Source: Chamaecyparis obtusa (taxonomy: Eukaryota; Streptophyta; Pinopsida; Cupressales; Cupressaceae). Taken from it: DNA of 64,000 nt. The translations under genes were made by a program, and so were the position numbers. The stretch covers positions 2,341,001-2,405,000 of the forward strand of contig BSBK01000963.1 in the NCBI GenBank assembly GCA_027943335.1, written 5' to 3'. Below the pieces are notes generated by a model. It saw only the letters and a program-made list of their open reading frames with translations, was not told the origin of the DNA and did not search any database. Of this stretch, positions 11,494-22,114 are shown piece after piece (the first letter of the stretch is position 1; each line of letters opens with the position of its first letter).

Positions 11494-14400
11494 AATAAGC
11501 ATCGCATCAAAAAGGACTTTAAACCACAATGTTACATATGCAAAGGGCCTCATTATGCAAACAAATGTGATCAGCGCCATAAGCCTGAACATTCAAAGAA
11601 AGTTCGCACATTAAGGAAAGCAGGACTAGATTATTTGCCCTTAACAGAAGTTAATAGTCCTTTCTCCTCTGATTCTGAAGACTATTGTCTTCAAATTTCT
11701 GATTCAGATATTTCAATTGAACAAGAGCCTCTTGTCCGTCATTTTGGTCTACACTCAGAATCCGAGTCTGAAAGTTTTCATTCAGCATCTGAAGATTCTA
11801 AAGTTTCTTTTATGTGCAATATGTTTTCCTCTAGAAACAATTGGTCTCGTGGAAAATTCTTTCCACAAAGAGGACGAGGACGCTTCTCCCCATTTAGGAA
11901 AACATTTACAGACAATGAATATGAGTTAGAAGATTCTCAGATCCAAGAAAATCTAGAAGATTCTCAGATCCAAGAAAATCTAGATGAGCTAGATAAGAAG
12001 ATTCAACATCTGGAAAATCAAAAAGAAAACTATGTGACTCCCTATCAGCATCAAAAGATTACTCATGAGATAATAAAAGCCAAAAATGCTAAGGAAGAAA
12101 TACTCAGTCAACACCCTGATATGCAGTGGGTAAATAATGATAGGACAGGATCAAAATCTACATTAGAATACACTCCAAATCCAACTGCACAAAAAGCATT
12201 TCAAAAATCCTCGAAGATTGATTGGTTGGAAAATCGCTTAGCTTTCTTGTATATAGTAAAAGCTGATGTAAATAAAGAGATCCTTTCTGTTCAAAAGAAT
12301 TTAAGAGAAAGTCAAGCATCTTCAAGTTCTCTTAGTTCTTTAGATAAGTATTTGACAGAACTTGAACAGTTAAAATGCGAAGAGTCTTCTTTCACACCTG
12401 TTACAACACTGGTTTCAGAGACAACAGAAGAAACAAAAGCAGTTGAAGAGAAACATAACGTTTATACCTATCTGAAAGGGTTTTCAAGCCCTTGTCCAGC
12501 ATTCTTGATTACAGTTAAATTACCAGGAATAAAAGCTTATACGTTGTGTGCTTTATTAGACTCAGGAGCAGATTGTAATCTAGCTCGTGCTTACTGTTTC
12601 CCTAGAGATTGTTGGACCACAAAAACAACTTCAATCAACTCACTTACTAGTAATGGTAATCCTGTGAAACATAAAGCCTTGATTCCATTAAAGTTTGGTT
12701 CTAGTCTCCATCAAACCAAATTTTTTGAATTTCCAGTAGAATCCTATGATTGTATTATAGGAAGTGCTACTCTACAGCAATGGAGTCCATATACCATTGG
12801 TAAATCTGGCACTAGTATTTCATTTAGTGTAGGGTCTGTCACACAAATCAATGAAGCCAGGGCATATTCTCCAAGACTCACACTTTTCCCAAAAGATAAG
12901 ATCATTCAACCAGGACAGCGTGTTTGGTTTACACGACAAGCAGAAAATACAAAGTTAGATCTTGAGCAAGTTCAGAAGGATTTTGCTGCTACTGTACTTA
13001 CCAAAGATCTCCAAAAATACCAGAGATCATTTGAATGTTCACTTACTCTAAAGAAAGATCAGAATGGAACGGAAATGATCCCGAAAAGAAAAGCCAATTA
13101 TCTCATTCTCTCCAAAACAGATCAGGAATTATGTGAAAAAGAAATTTCTGAACTTTTAGACAAAGGATTGATCAAACCTAGTACTAGCCCATTCTCTTGT
13201 CATGTGATGTATGTTCCTAAAAAAGATGAACATGGGAATGAACTACCAGAAAGAAGATTGGTTGTCAATTATAAACCTCTTAATGCATGTCTTGAAAGTA
13301 ATCAGCATCCCTTGCCCAGCAAGGATTATATATGGCAGCGAATTCAAGGATGTAATGTTTTCAGCAAATTTGATCTGACAAAAGGATTTTGGCAGGTAAA
13401 AATCAGAAAAGAAGATCAATACAAAACAGCTTTCTCAATCCCACAAGGGCTGTATGAATGGACAGTTTTACCATTTGGAATCAAAACTGCTCCCTCCATC
13501 TTTCAAGGTATTATGGATAAAATCTTTGCCCCTTATGCAAAATTTCTTCAACCTTACATAGATGATATTCTGATTTTTAGTCAAGATCACAAATCTCATC
13601 TTGAGCATCTCAGGAAATTCCTGTCAATATGTCAGACAAATGGAATTTGTCTAAATCCCTCCAAAATTAGTTGGTGTACTGAAAGCCTTATTTTTATTGG
13701 CACACGAATTGAGCCAAATGGAAAGATCTATCCACAGAAACATCTCCTTGAAACAATTCAACAGGTAGAAGTCAAGGATAAGAAATCATTACAACGATTC
13801 CTTGGATTAATCAATTACATTGCAGGATACTTCCAGAATATTGCAGAAGCACGCAAAGAGCTCAACAAACTGTTAAAGAAAAATGCACCTCCTTGGTCTG
13901 ACGTTCACAATCAAGCTATTCAAAAAATTAAACAGCAATGTAATCATCTTCCTCACCTTAAAATCCCGGGATCTGGCAAGAAAATTGTTCATACAGATGC
14001 AAGTGACACTGCATGGGGTGCAGTACTGTTAGAAGAAGTAAAACAGAATAATCAAATCAGAGAAGAAATTGTCAGGTATGAATCTGGATCTTTTAAAGGT
14101 GCTGAACTTAATTACCACTCTACACATAAAGAACTTTTAGCCGTGGTCAAAGCATTTGAAAAGTTTCAGCTGTTTATTGGTGATCATAAATTTCTTCTAC
14201 GAAGTGATTTGAAAAATCTTCCTGGATTCTTCCGCAAAGAATCAAAAAATAAAGTTGTGCGAGCAAGATTGCTCCGCTGGGCACAAATTCTTGATACTTT
14301 TGATTTTGATACAGAGCACATTGAAGGTTCCAAAAATATCTTAGCTGATTTTCTTAGCCGAGAAGGATCTGTTCACAGGGTTCATAGTCTCAATCACATT

Positions 14401-14793
14401 CAGCCAGGGGAAGGTCACAGACAAGTTGTTTTACAGCCAAATCTGTTTACAGAACAAGCTCAGTCTCAGGAAGATATCATTGATAACCTTGATATGGTGT
14501 TCAATAGTTATGCTGATAATTGTCCTTGGACACGACAACTCTATGAAGATCAACGAAGAGTGTTGATTGAAGAATTCACTCATAATCAACAAGCCCAGCA
14601 ACAGCAACACAATGTCCGAATGATCAGAGAACGCAAAGAAGAATATAATTTTATTGGCAATGTGCCATGGCAAGAAAATTTGAATGTTCTAACACATCAA
14701 CTGTATCTAGAACAAAGGAATAGACATTTTGAAGCATCAACAATATACCTAAGTGGATGGGGTTGTCATCCACACTTCTACTCTCTTACGTGA
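11494..14793 (+). pseudogene. Right pararetrovirus copy: zinc knuckle, protease, RT, RNase H
   Basis: The frame of the previous entry continues after the TGA. A CCHC-like knuckle lies near 11530-11568 with spacing C-x2-C-x3-H-x4-C. Acidic serine-rich and coiled-coil regions follow. The aspartic protease DSGA motif starts at 12559. RT carries the YIDD motif at 13555-13566. RNase H carries HTDASD near 13990 and a later HKELLAV block. No integrase follows, which separates it from Ty3/gypsy. The last codons after about 14740 are out of context because a 620-bp deletion (microhomology TGATGCTT) fused the tail to non-coding sequence. Confidence 0.85.
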
Positions 14794-15570
14794 CCTCATC
14801 CGACGTGTCAGCTTTTGGGAAGAGCTGATCATTTCTCTAAAAACCATCCATATGTGTTTTTGCACATATTCATTATGTACGTGGCACATTTTGGCTCTGG
14901 AGTAATGAGTTTCCCAACCATCAGAAATCATAATAATTGTACACCAGTTACCAAAGTCTGGTTAAACAAAACTAGGGGTAGACTCCACTACCGTCCTAAA
15001 AGGGTTAGCCCGACACCTTAATAGGGTCCGTGTTCTTTATCTCTTCACGGGTTTAAAAGAGATTCTCCCGTAGTCACTTTCGGGTGTAAAGTGAAAGCAT
15101 CACGAGTTGCTTGTCTCTACTCGTTTGTCAGCACACTACTGTGTTCGTAGATATTGGGGTCCACCCAGACCGACATACAGGTCATAGTGGGCATCTACTG
15201 TAGTAGTGCGCTCTGCTTTAATAAAGTGGTTCTCCTGATTCTTGACATGTGTCAGCAATCGGTTGAGACCCCCTCTCCAATTTGCCTATAAAAGCATGCT
15301 TCCCTTAGAGAGAAAGGCATTCGGAGTTGAGTAAGTCTAGAGTCTTGAGTCTAGGATAGTTCTGCAAGTAGAGAGTATGCTCTCATCCTTTTGGATGATC
15401 AGAAATCAGACCTTGCCCTTAGGATGTCTTACCACATGAAGCGTAATCTCTTCATCTTTTGTTGTGTCATATTGGTAATACTTTTGGTATGTATATTTGC
15501 TTGGTTTGTCCATGTATAAGCGCCCGACGGATGTAGTAGAAGTGATCCTGTTCTACTCTCGGAGCTTACT
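14794..15570 (+). other. Right pararetrovirus copy: intergenic/promoter region
   Basis: Non-coding viral sequence, also present inverted at about 2845-3660. It contains ACGTG and TGACG-like motifs near 14787-14810, a TATA box (15287-15294), and the terminal sequence next to which the primer site would lie in the circular genome. Small ORFs here are shadows. Confidence 0.6.
15287..15294 (+). promoter_or_regulatory. TATA box of the right pararetrovirus copy
   Basis: TATAAAAG lies about 280 bases before the end of the copy, the expected place for the pregenomic RNA promoter that gives a terminally redundant transcript. Confidence 0.55.
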
Positions 15571-15604
15571 AACGGATGTAGTAGAAGTGATCCTGTTTTG
15601 AATA

Positions 15605-16681
15605 TTGTTTGTCAAGGAGGGAGGTACAAAATCTATGTTCTCAAAGGCGAGCATAAGAGGGTCCAATTGACATTGCATATCTCAACATAGCTTTGAAATA
15701 AGGTGACCGTGCCAAATAAAATGGACATACAAAAATTTGGCCACTGAATCATTGTCTTGCCCACGTTTTTGCATATTCATTAACGCTATCTCTGTATTTT
15801 TCTTACATACAATAGAAGTGGCCTTTGTCTTCCCTCTATCATGACCCTTTCCAACTGATACATTTGAATAGTCATGCAAATCAATAGATGATTGTTTCTT
15901 ATTGTGAGTACTACCAATGATTTTGTCTCTCACAAACTCCAACCCCAAATCCACTCTCACCCAACATATGGGTTCTAAACCTAATATAGCTCCCACAGTA
16001 ATCAGCTTTTCAAATATGACAGCTAATGCCTACTGGCCCCTATATTTTTACCCTTATTGACAGTTAAAATGGTGGTAAATTGAAGCAATGGTTTTTTGGG
16101 GTTGAAAGGGCCTTTAACAAATTTTTGAAGAAAAGGTAAAGGGCATGCAAAATGGTCTTCTGGAATTCCAGTAGAAGCTGTGTATGGATTTTTAGAATGA
16201 GAAGAGGGGTCTATTGATATTCTATTTACTCGAAATTCATTTTCTTCACTGCCGTCATTCATATGCCATTACTTGCATCACAGCTGGTGTTTTTTATGAT
16301 AAACTAAAAATCTGAAACCAAAACCTTTTTAAAAATTTCAAATAAAAACTAGTTACAACTTACAAACTTTCTAAAAGCTAAAATTTTAAAAATAAACTAA
16401 AAAATGGCATACCTTGACAATTGACATTGTTGTGGCTTCAAATTTGCAACTGTTATTCTGATTCAGGCTTAAGTCTTTTGCAAAATGTGGCAAAATGCAA
16501 TGAAGAGCAGTCCAATCTCTCCTCTCAAAGCCCCTTCCTCATCCCAACAACACTGAGCTTGAATAGTTGAACTTGAACCACCAAACCAATCACAGCCAGG
16601 CACAACAAAATGATGAAATGTTTTGTTGTTTTGGAGCACTTCAGAGTGTATAAGCGACATGGTGGGGTTTGTGCGCCCCAC
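15605..16681 (-). pseudogene. hAT-type transposase relic, N-terminal part (BED-like finger and linker)
   Basis: Minus-strand reading starts with MGRTNPTMSLIHSEVL (ATG at 16679-16681) and shows a C/W-FGGSSSTIQAQ-like block resembling a degenerate BED zinc finger. After a variable linker comes QDNDSVAKFLYVHFIWHGHLI, close to the 'AKFLYAHGIPFNVLRSP' region that precedes DUF659 in plant hAT proteins. Frames change near 16010 and 16470. The pararetrovirus pair separates this part from the DUF659 part at 2240-2810. Some residues seem missing at the join, so a deletion probably came with the insertion or preceded it. Confidence 0.5.
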
Positions 16682-18726
16682 AAGTCCCCTTTACAACACA
16701 ATAAAAATTGAAAAATATTATAATTATGGCAATTGATTGCCTTTGTACATTGTGGGAGACCCTAGTCGTCCCTAGAATGAATAGGAGATGTTTGAGACAT
16801 CCTTGACTGTCTTGGGGATGGCTAGGCATCTCCTTTAATTATCCCGTAGTTTCTTAAAACCTAAGTTGTCAAGCCTAGTTCGGGTTCAAATTCATGTTTG
16901 AGATTCGGGTTCAAAATTCATTCAAATATTTTTTGGGGTGGGTTCAGGTTCATTTTGGGTTGGTCCATACAAAGACACACACACATACACATGTACGCAG
17001 CAGCAAATAAGTTCATACACCACTATGCTAATAGTAAAGCAACATAGCAAAATACACCACCATATCAATCTTTCAGCTCAAAAATAATAATGTCAACATT
17101 AACAATCAGCCATTACCAATCAAATATCATCAAAAGTCATCAAACATATCATCATCCTGCTGCTGTGGCAAATTAGAAACACAAACAATTTAGCAATGGA
17201 GGCAAGAAGTTTTCTTTTTCATTCACAAATGCACAAATGACATATGTTTTACCTTTCTGGCCTTTTCTAGTGGTCCATTTTAGGGTTGGAGGGTCTAATT
17301 GACTAAAATAAACAAAACAAAAAAGTCTAAAAAACCATCTTTAGGCCAAATTCAGCCAAGGTCCTGCGACGGATTTTCAAATTCACCATATAAACATAAA
17401 AAGCCTGCCTACGTTCTTCTGATAGAATTTGGGCAGATTTTTGGCCGGCCCGCATCCAGACCAAACTTTTGGCCAAACTGGACCAGAGTTTTGGACCACC
17501 AAGGCGGAATTTGGCAACATAGCTTAAAATTAGAGCATGTGTCGGTCTGTTTCTGATAATTCTAGGATAGGGGGGCAACAAGGAGACGTCCTCTAACATC
17601 TCACCGTCCTCAAAACAGCTTAGGCAATGGGCACATGGGGTTCAGGGGTGGGGATGCATCCCCATGTAACCCTCAACTAATTGGAGATTTTTGTAATCCT
17701 TTACAACAGTTAGTGAGAGAGGAGCCATTTCAGATTGAATTCACTCATAGAAATCTGATTCAACAATGTCTCTAGCCATCTTCCTATATGCAACTGCAAT
17801 GGATGTAGTTTCTTATTTATTGAGACAATCAAATGCCAGGGAAAAATAGATGTATCAACTTAATAGAAGGTGATCAGTTATTTGACATTCATTTTGCTTT
17901 GAAACGTGAATTGATTCAACATTTTTTTGAACACAATATTTTGTGCAGACATCTATTGAGAAGATATGGTGTTGTTCAAAAAAGAAAATGGAGGCTTTCC
18001 TAATTGGACAGGTTAACCCAAAATTAAGTTCATAAAATAAAAGGAAATAATTTTCTAAATGGGTATTCCTTTCAATACACACTTATCAATTGCTAATCAG
18101 TGAAAAAAGGAAAATGGCTAGACTCGGAAAACAAATCAAGTTCAGAATAACCATGATTTCCATCTTGTAAGGATACAGACTTATGCTTCCCATGCCCATA
18201 GTTACCAAGGATTTGTTTATGAGGCCAAAAAACAAATGTTTAAAACTTCCGAAGTAATTTTGGTAGAGTTTATATAAGATTTGAATAGCTTGGACTAAAG
18301 ACTGAATTCGACAAACCCAATGAGTCTAAAAAATCTAAATGTAAATGTATTTGAACTAGGTCCATCTGGAAAGATGTTATGTTTTTCCCTATGCTCCCCA
18401 ACTTTTTCAAGAAGAAGACAGTAGGGGATGGCAGGACATGTTTCCAATACATGTAAACTTTTTTGCCTTTTTTTATAGCGGATGACTAACAAAAAAATAA
18501 TAATAATAAAAGGAAATTTCAAATATTCATATGATAACATTTATATAGCATTCTTCATAGAGATTATAGAACCTTTCTGAACATGGATGATTGAATGTAA
18601 ATTATGATGTTCTTTATATATAATGTATACATATGAGCGTGAGTTAATAAAGACACAATATACTCAAGTGAGGGACTTGGTATTAAAGTTTTCCTAAAGC
18701 CTTCAAGGCTGCATGTTTTGTTGTCA
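16682..18726. other. Intergenic, no gene recognised
   Basis: Low-complexity and degenerate sequence. It includes GGTTCGGGTTCAAATTC-type short repeats near 16880-16960 and a CA-rich patch near 16975-16995. Open frames such as 17299-17556 and 17327-17599 overlap each other on opposite strands and show no family signature. Confidence 0.4.
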
Positions 18727-19022
18727 AAGACTGTATAAAGCCTGCCTGGCTCTTTGCTGAAGATAATTTCTCTTTTTGAATTGTTTGCAATTTTTGTTTT
18801 TGTTTTTTATAATAATTGATTTTTTTTAATCTTTTCCAGAATTGAATTAAACAAAATCAAATAGCAAATTGACTATCGTGATATTGCTATCAGGATTTAA
18901 CTGTGTAGTTTTTGAGTCAAACTCATTGAGCCATAATTCATGAGTAGTGGTTCAACATGAACCCATCTCTCATGAGAATGAATGTAACACTTAGCACTCA
19001 TTGGACCTAGGTGATGCTCACA

Positions 19023-19106
19023 GAGGTGAAGCACCGGGACTTCCCGGGAGGTCACCCATCCCAGTACTACTCCAGCTCGAGCGTGCTTAACTACGGAGTT
19101 TCCTCC
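19023..19106 (-). ncRNA. 5S rRNA-like segment (left arm)
   Basis: On the minus strand it reads ACTCCGTAGTTAAGCACGCT...GGATGGGTGACCTCCCGGGAAGTCC, the A-box/IE/C-box half of plant 5S rRNA. The 5' third of 5S is replaced by the palindrome's centre, so this is 5S-derived and not a standard gene. Confidence 0.7.
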
Positions 19107-19232
19107 ATGGTTAAACCACCCGCTAGTATAGCGGGTGGTTTAACCATGGAGGAAACTCCGTAGTTAAGCACGCTCGAGCTGGAGTAGTACTGGGATGGGT
19201 GACCTCCTGGGAATAGCGGGTGGTTTAACCAT

Positions 19233-19317
19233 GGAGGAAACTCCGTAGTTAAGCACGCTCGAGCTGGAGTAACACTGGGATGGGTGACCTCCCGGGAAGT
19301 CCCGGTGCTTCACCTCT
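19233..19317 (+). ncRNA. 5S rRNA-like segment (right arm, with tandem partial copy at 19148-19213)
   Basis: Same 5S-like segment as the left arm but on the plus strand, running to GTGCTTCACCTCT. A first partial copy (19148-19213) ends at CTGGGAA and is followed by the spacer that restarts the unit, giving an 85-bp period. The second copy has AACACTGGG where the others have AGTACTGGG. Confidence 0.7.
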
Positions 19318-20592
19318 GTGAGCATCACCTAGATCCAATGAGTGCTAAGTGTTACATTCATTCTCATGAGAGATGGGTTCATGTTGAACCACTACTCATG
19401 AATTATGGGTCAATGAGTTTGACTCAAAAACTACACAGTTAAATCCTGATAGCAATATCACAATTTGACTTGCTATGGAAAAATATCTCCTACTTATAAA
19501 TTGACTATCTCCAAATGATCACCAATTAATTAATTTAAAGTAATTGCCAATATTCAAATACATCATAATGTTTATTCATGCTAACTGGCACCTGGCAAAT
19601 TGATGTGAATGCTGAAGGATTGGAGCAACCATCAACAAATATTGGCACAGCCTTGAGGAAATTTGAAGCAGCCTCAAAGGATGAAAAACGAAGCTCCTGG
19701 AGAATCCACGCAGCCTCTAGGAAGTGTAACGCAGCCTTCAACACAGCACACTTCCCACTTAAATTGATACGTAGCCTTTTTATAATGAAACACAGCCCCT
19801 TAATTTGAAACGCAGGCCATAAGGAAAGAAACGCAGCCTTAGGAATGGATGCGTAGCTTCTTAAGAATAAAGCGCAGCTAGTTTAGGAGATAAGACAGCC
19901 TCCCAAACGGATATGTGACCTTCTGAAGAAATCAATCCAGAATATAAATATCTTTGTATCAGCTGTAAATGCTCAATTCTTCTCAAATTTGGTATACCAC
20001 AACACCAAATTTGCATCCACAGAATCAGAATTAAAATCCCGGAATTTCAATTGCACAATTCACCACCAAGAATAGTGATTCAAAATGCAGAAGAGAGGAA
20101 TCGGTCCTCAAACCCTTGTTGTAACTTCTCCACACAAAACTTCATAAAAAATAAACAAGTCTAGAATGAAATTCGATTTTCTCCAATAGCTCTTTTTAAA
20201 AGCATGAAAAGAGTGTAGCTTCTTCCACACACTTTTCACTTAGGAGGCTTCTCGCACACACCTTTAACTTAAAACATAAAGGTAAAGTCATTTAATAAGA
20301 TTGACTTAATAAACAAGTTTAATATTATGAAGCCCCATTAAATACTCAAAAAATGCTCCTGCTGCTCAACAACTCTGAACTGCCTCCACTGCACTGCTAA
20401 AAATAGTGAATGCCCAAAGTAAACTTACTAAAAATAGTAAGTCTATCACAGAGAGCTTCAAATCCCATTGTCAGCTCACGAGGGTCACGATGATGAACTA
20501 ACCATGCCCAACTACATGAACCTGCTAAAATGAGGACATTCAGTCCTCCCTCCCCAAGATTGCTTGTCCTCAAGCAATCACAGTTTGGGGTG

Positions 20593-20982
20593 CTAAAGTA
20601 TATCCTCAGGCTCCCAAGTGGCATTGTAATCTGGAAGTCCCTGCCACTTCACCAAAAACACTTTGATGATCCATCGGCGAAAATGCCTCTCCCTAGTATC
20701 CAGAATAGCCTCAAGGATCAACTCCAATCTGCCCTCATCATCCAGAGGGGGTAAGATAGAAGATGAGACAACATGACGGCCCAACGCCTTCTTGAGGCGC
20801 GATACATGGAATACATTATGAACTCTACTGTCCGGAGGCAAATCTAACTCATAAGCAACCTCCCCCACGCATCTCACTACACGAAAAGGACCATAGTAGC
20901 AAGGCTTGAGCTTCTCAGCTCCGCTCTTCCTGATGGAAGAATTTCGGTAAGGCTGTGACATCAAGTAGACCATATCACCCAC
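20593..20982 (-). pseudogene. Element B integrase C-terminus and chromodomain
   Basis: A 129-residue open stretch has the GDMVYL...PYR block, then GPFRV...GEVAYELDLPPDS and HNVFHVSRLKK, the integrase C-terminal (GPY/F-type) module of chromoviruses. It continues into FLVKWQGLPDYNATWEPEDIL, a chromodomain with its aromatic and W-E-P signature. The chromodomain would target integration to modified histones. It ends close to the 3' LTR. Confidence 0.85.
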
Positions 20983-21082
20983 CTAAAAAGAACGAGCAGT
21001 CCTCCTCTGATCAGCATACTGCTTCTGTTGATTCTGAGCTCTCTGAATGTTATCTCTCAGTGTCCTCATGATGTCCTGACTA

Positions 21083-21990
21083 TCCTAAAGCATATCACCT
21101 GCACTAGGTACCCTACTGTCGCTGCACAACAAATCCATGAAACTATAGGGATCATACCCATACAGAGCCCAGAATGGAGACATATGAATAGTCATATGGT
21201 GAGTGGAATTATAACAATACTCACATAAGTGTATCCACTTCACCCAAGCCCGCTGCTGAGATGAAACATAATTCCTCAGATAGCCTTCCACCCACTTATT
21301 TACTATCTCAATCTGACCATCAGTCTGAGGGTGGTAACCAGTACTCGGAGTCAATTATGTCCCAGATAACCTGAAAAGCTCCTGCCAGAAATGACTCATA
21401 AAACGGCTATCTCGGTTGCTCACAATAGTCCGAGGTAAACCATGCAACTTAAACACCTCTCGGAAGAACAACTCTACTATCCATAGAAACGAGAATCAGA
21501 ATCGGATCGGAATCGGCAAGGCTGAATCGAATCGCGAATCGGCCATGAATCGGCAAATTTAAAAAAACCCTAGATTTTAACAATTTAAAAAACCGCCGAG
21601 CCGATTCAATGGTTCATAAAAAATCGGCCAGAGTGAATTGAATCGCCAAACCGGCAATCCACTGGCGATTCTCGTTTCTATGCTGCTATTTGAATAGCTG
21701 AATAAGTGGTGGTGATCGGAAAGAAGTGAGCATATTTGGTGAGTCAATCCACCACCACAAAAATGCAATCTCTACCTTGAGCTTTCGGCAAGCACACAAT
21801 GAAATCCATAGACAAGCATGCCCACTTCCGCTCAAGAATGGGAAGCGGCTGCATAAACCCACAGGATAAGTATGCTCTTGTTTGTTCTGCTGACAAACAG
21901 AGCACTCTTGAACATACTACTGAACATGAGACTTCAGGCCCTTCCAAGTGAACCTCTCTCGAATTTGTCTATAGGTTTTGAAGAACCCGA
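21083..21990 (-). pseudogene. Element B integrase core (interrupted)
   Basis: Fragments in several frames: [21 protein letters not shown] near 21744-21840 (first catalytic Asp region), then, beyond a 200-bp insertion, the STGYHPQTDGQIEIVNKW block (second half of the core, catalytic Glu region) near 21300-21354. Stops and the MITE at 21482-21682 destroy it. The chromodomain feature follows downstream. Confidence 0.75.
21482..21682. mobile_element. Small MITE-like element in element B integrase
   Basis: About 200 bp with 12-bp perfect terminal inverted repeats GAAACGAGAATC / GATTCTCGTTTC, flanked by TA on both sides (a Tc1/mariner-like target duplication). The interior is packed with GAATCGG/CCGATTC motifs, so it is partly self-complementary. 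It interrupts an otherwise continuous integrase reading. Confidence 0.65.
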
Positions 21991-22114
21991 TATGTCTAGC
22001 CAATGGAGAATCATGAAAGGCCCGAAAAAAAATCTATCTAACACCTGATCCGAGAACTAGATAAATCCTCCCCTTGTAAATGATCAATTCATTTGCAAGG
22101 GTATAATTGTTGTC

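Larger units (their letters stand above)
2834..15598. mobile_element. Two endogenous pararetrovirus (Caulimoviridae-type) copies, head to head
   Basis: The left copy (about 2834-8415) is on the minus strand and the right copy (about 8473-15570) on the plus strand; they are near-identical where both are present. The order of domains is movement protein, coat with zinc knuckle, aspartic protease, RT and RNase H, with no integrase. The tRNA-Met primer site at 8473 defines the genome start. This is the layout of a single-polyprotein caulimovirid such as petuvirus-like or gymnosperm endogenous viruses. Both copies are broken. The right copy is followed by a partial repeat of its own terminal sequence (15573-15597). 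A 9-bp direct repeat TTGTTTGTC flanks the locus (2823-2831, 15605-15613). The insertion lies in a hAT relic. Confidence 0.85.
18877..19497. mobile_element. Palindromic 5S-rRNA-derived insertion
   Basis: A 621-bp insertion is flanked by an exact 11-bp target duplication AAATTGACTAT (18866-18876 and 19498-19508); the uninterrupted site is visible in the other LTR near 25766. It is a near-perfect inverted repeat with its axis near 19127. Each arm carries the 3' two-thirds of plant 5S rRNA (minus 19023-19106, plus 19233-19317), including the internal promoter boxes. The right arm has an extra 85-bp tandem copy (19148-19213). It ends in an unpaired tail of about 36 bp. It could be a dimerised 5S-derived SINE or a rearranged Cassandra-type TRIM LTR, since the arms contain TGTAACACTTAGC / GCTAAGTGTTACA. 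Confidence 0.75.
18732..20542 (-). repeat. 3' LTR of element B (interrupted by a 5S-derived palindrome)
   Basis: On the plus strand it starts TGTATAAAGCCTGCCTGGC and ends GAGGACATTCA, next to a polypurine tract (GGGGAGGGAGGAC on the minus strand, 20543-20555). The same sequence forms the other LTR and the solo LTR at 42501-43534. The 19640-19930 part carries many degenerate CGCAGCC-containing repeats. Bases 18877-19497 are a later insertion. Confidence 0.85.

Noticed and set aside
8602..14793. Interpretation of the viral region as Ty3/gypsy
   Set aside because: No integrase and no LTRs; a movement-protein domain and a circular-genome style terminal redundancy instead.
19023..19317. Genuine 5S rRNA genes
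   Set aside because: The 5' third of 5S is missing and the copies form an inverted pair with a target duplication, so they are a transposed derivative.
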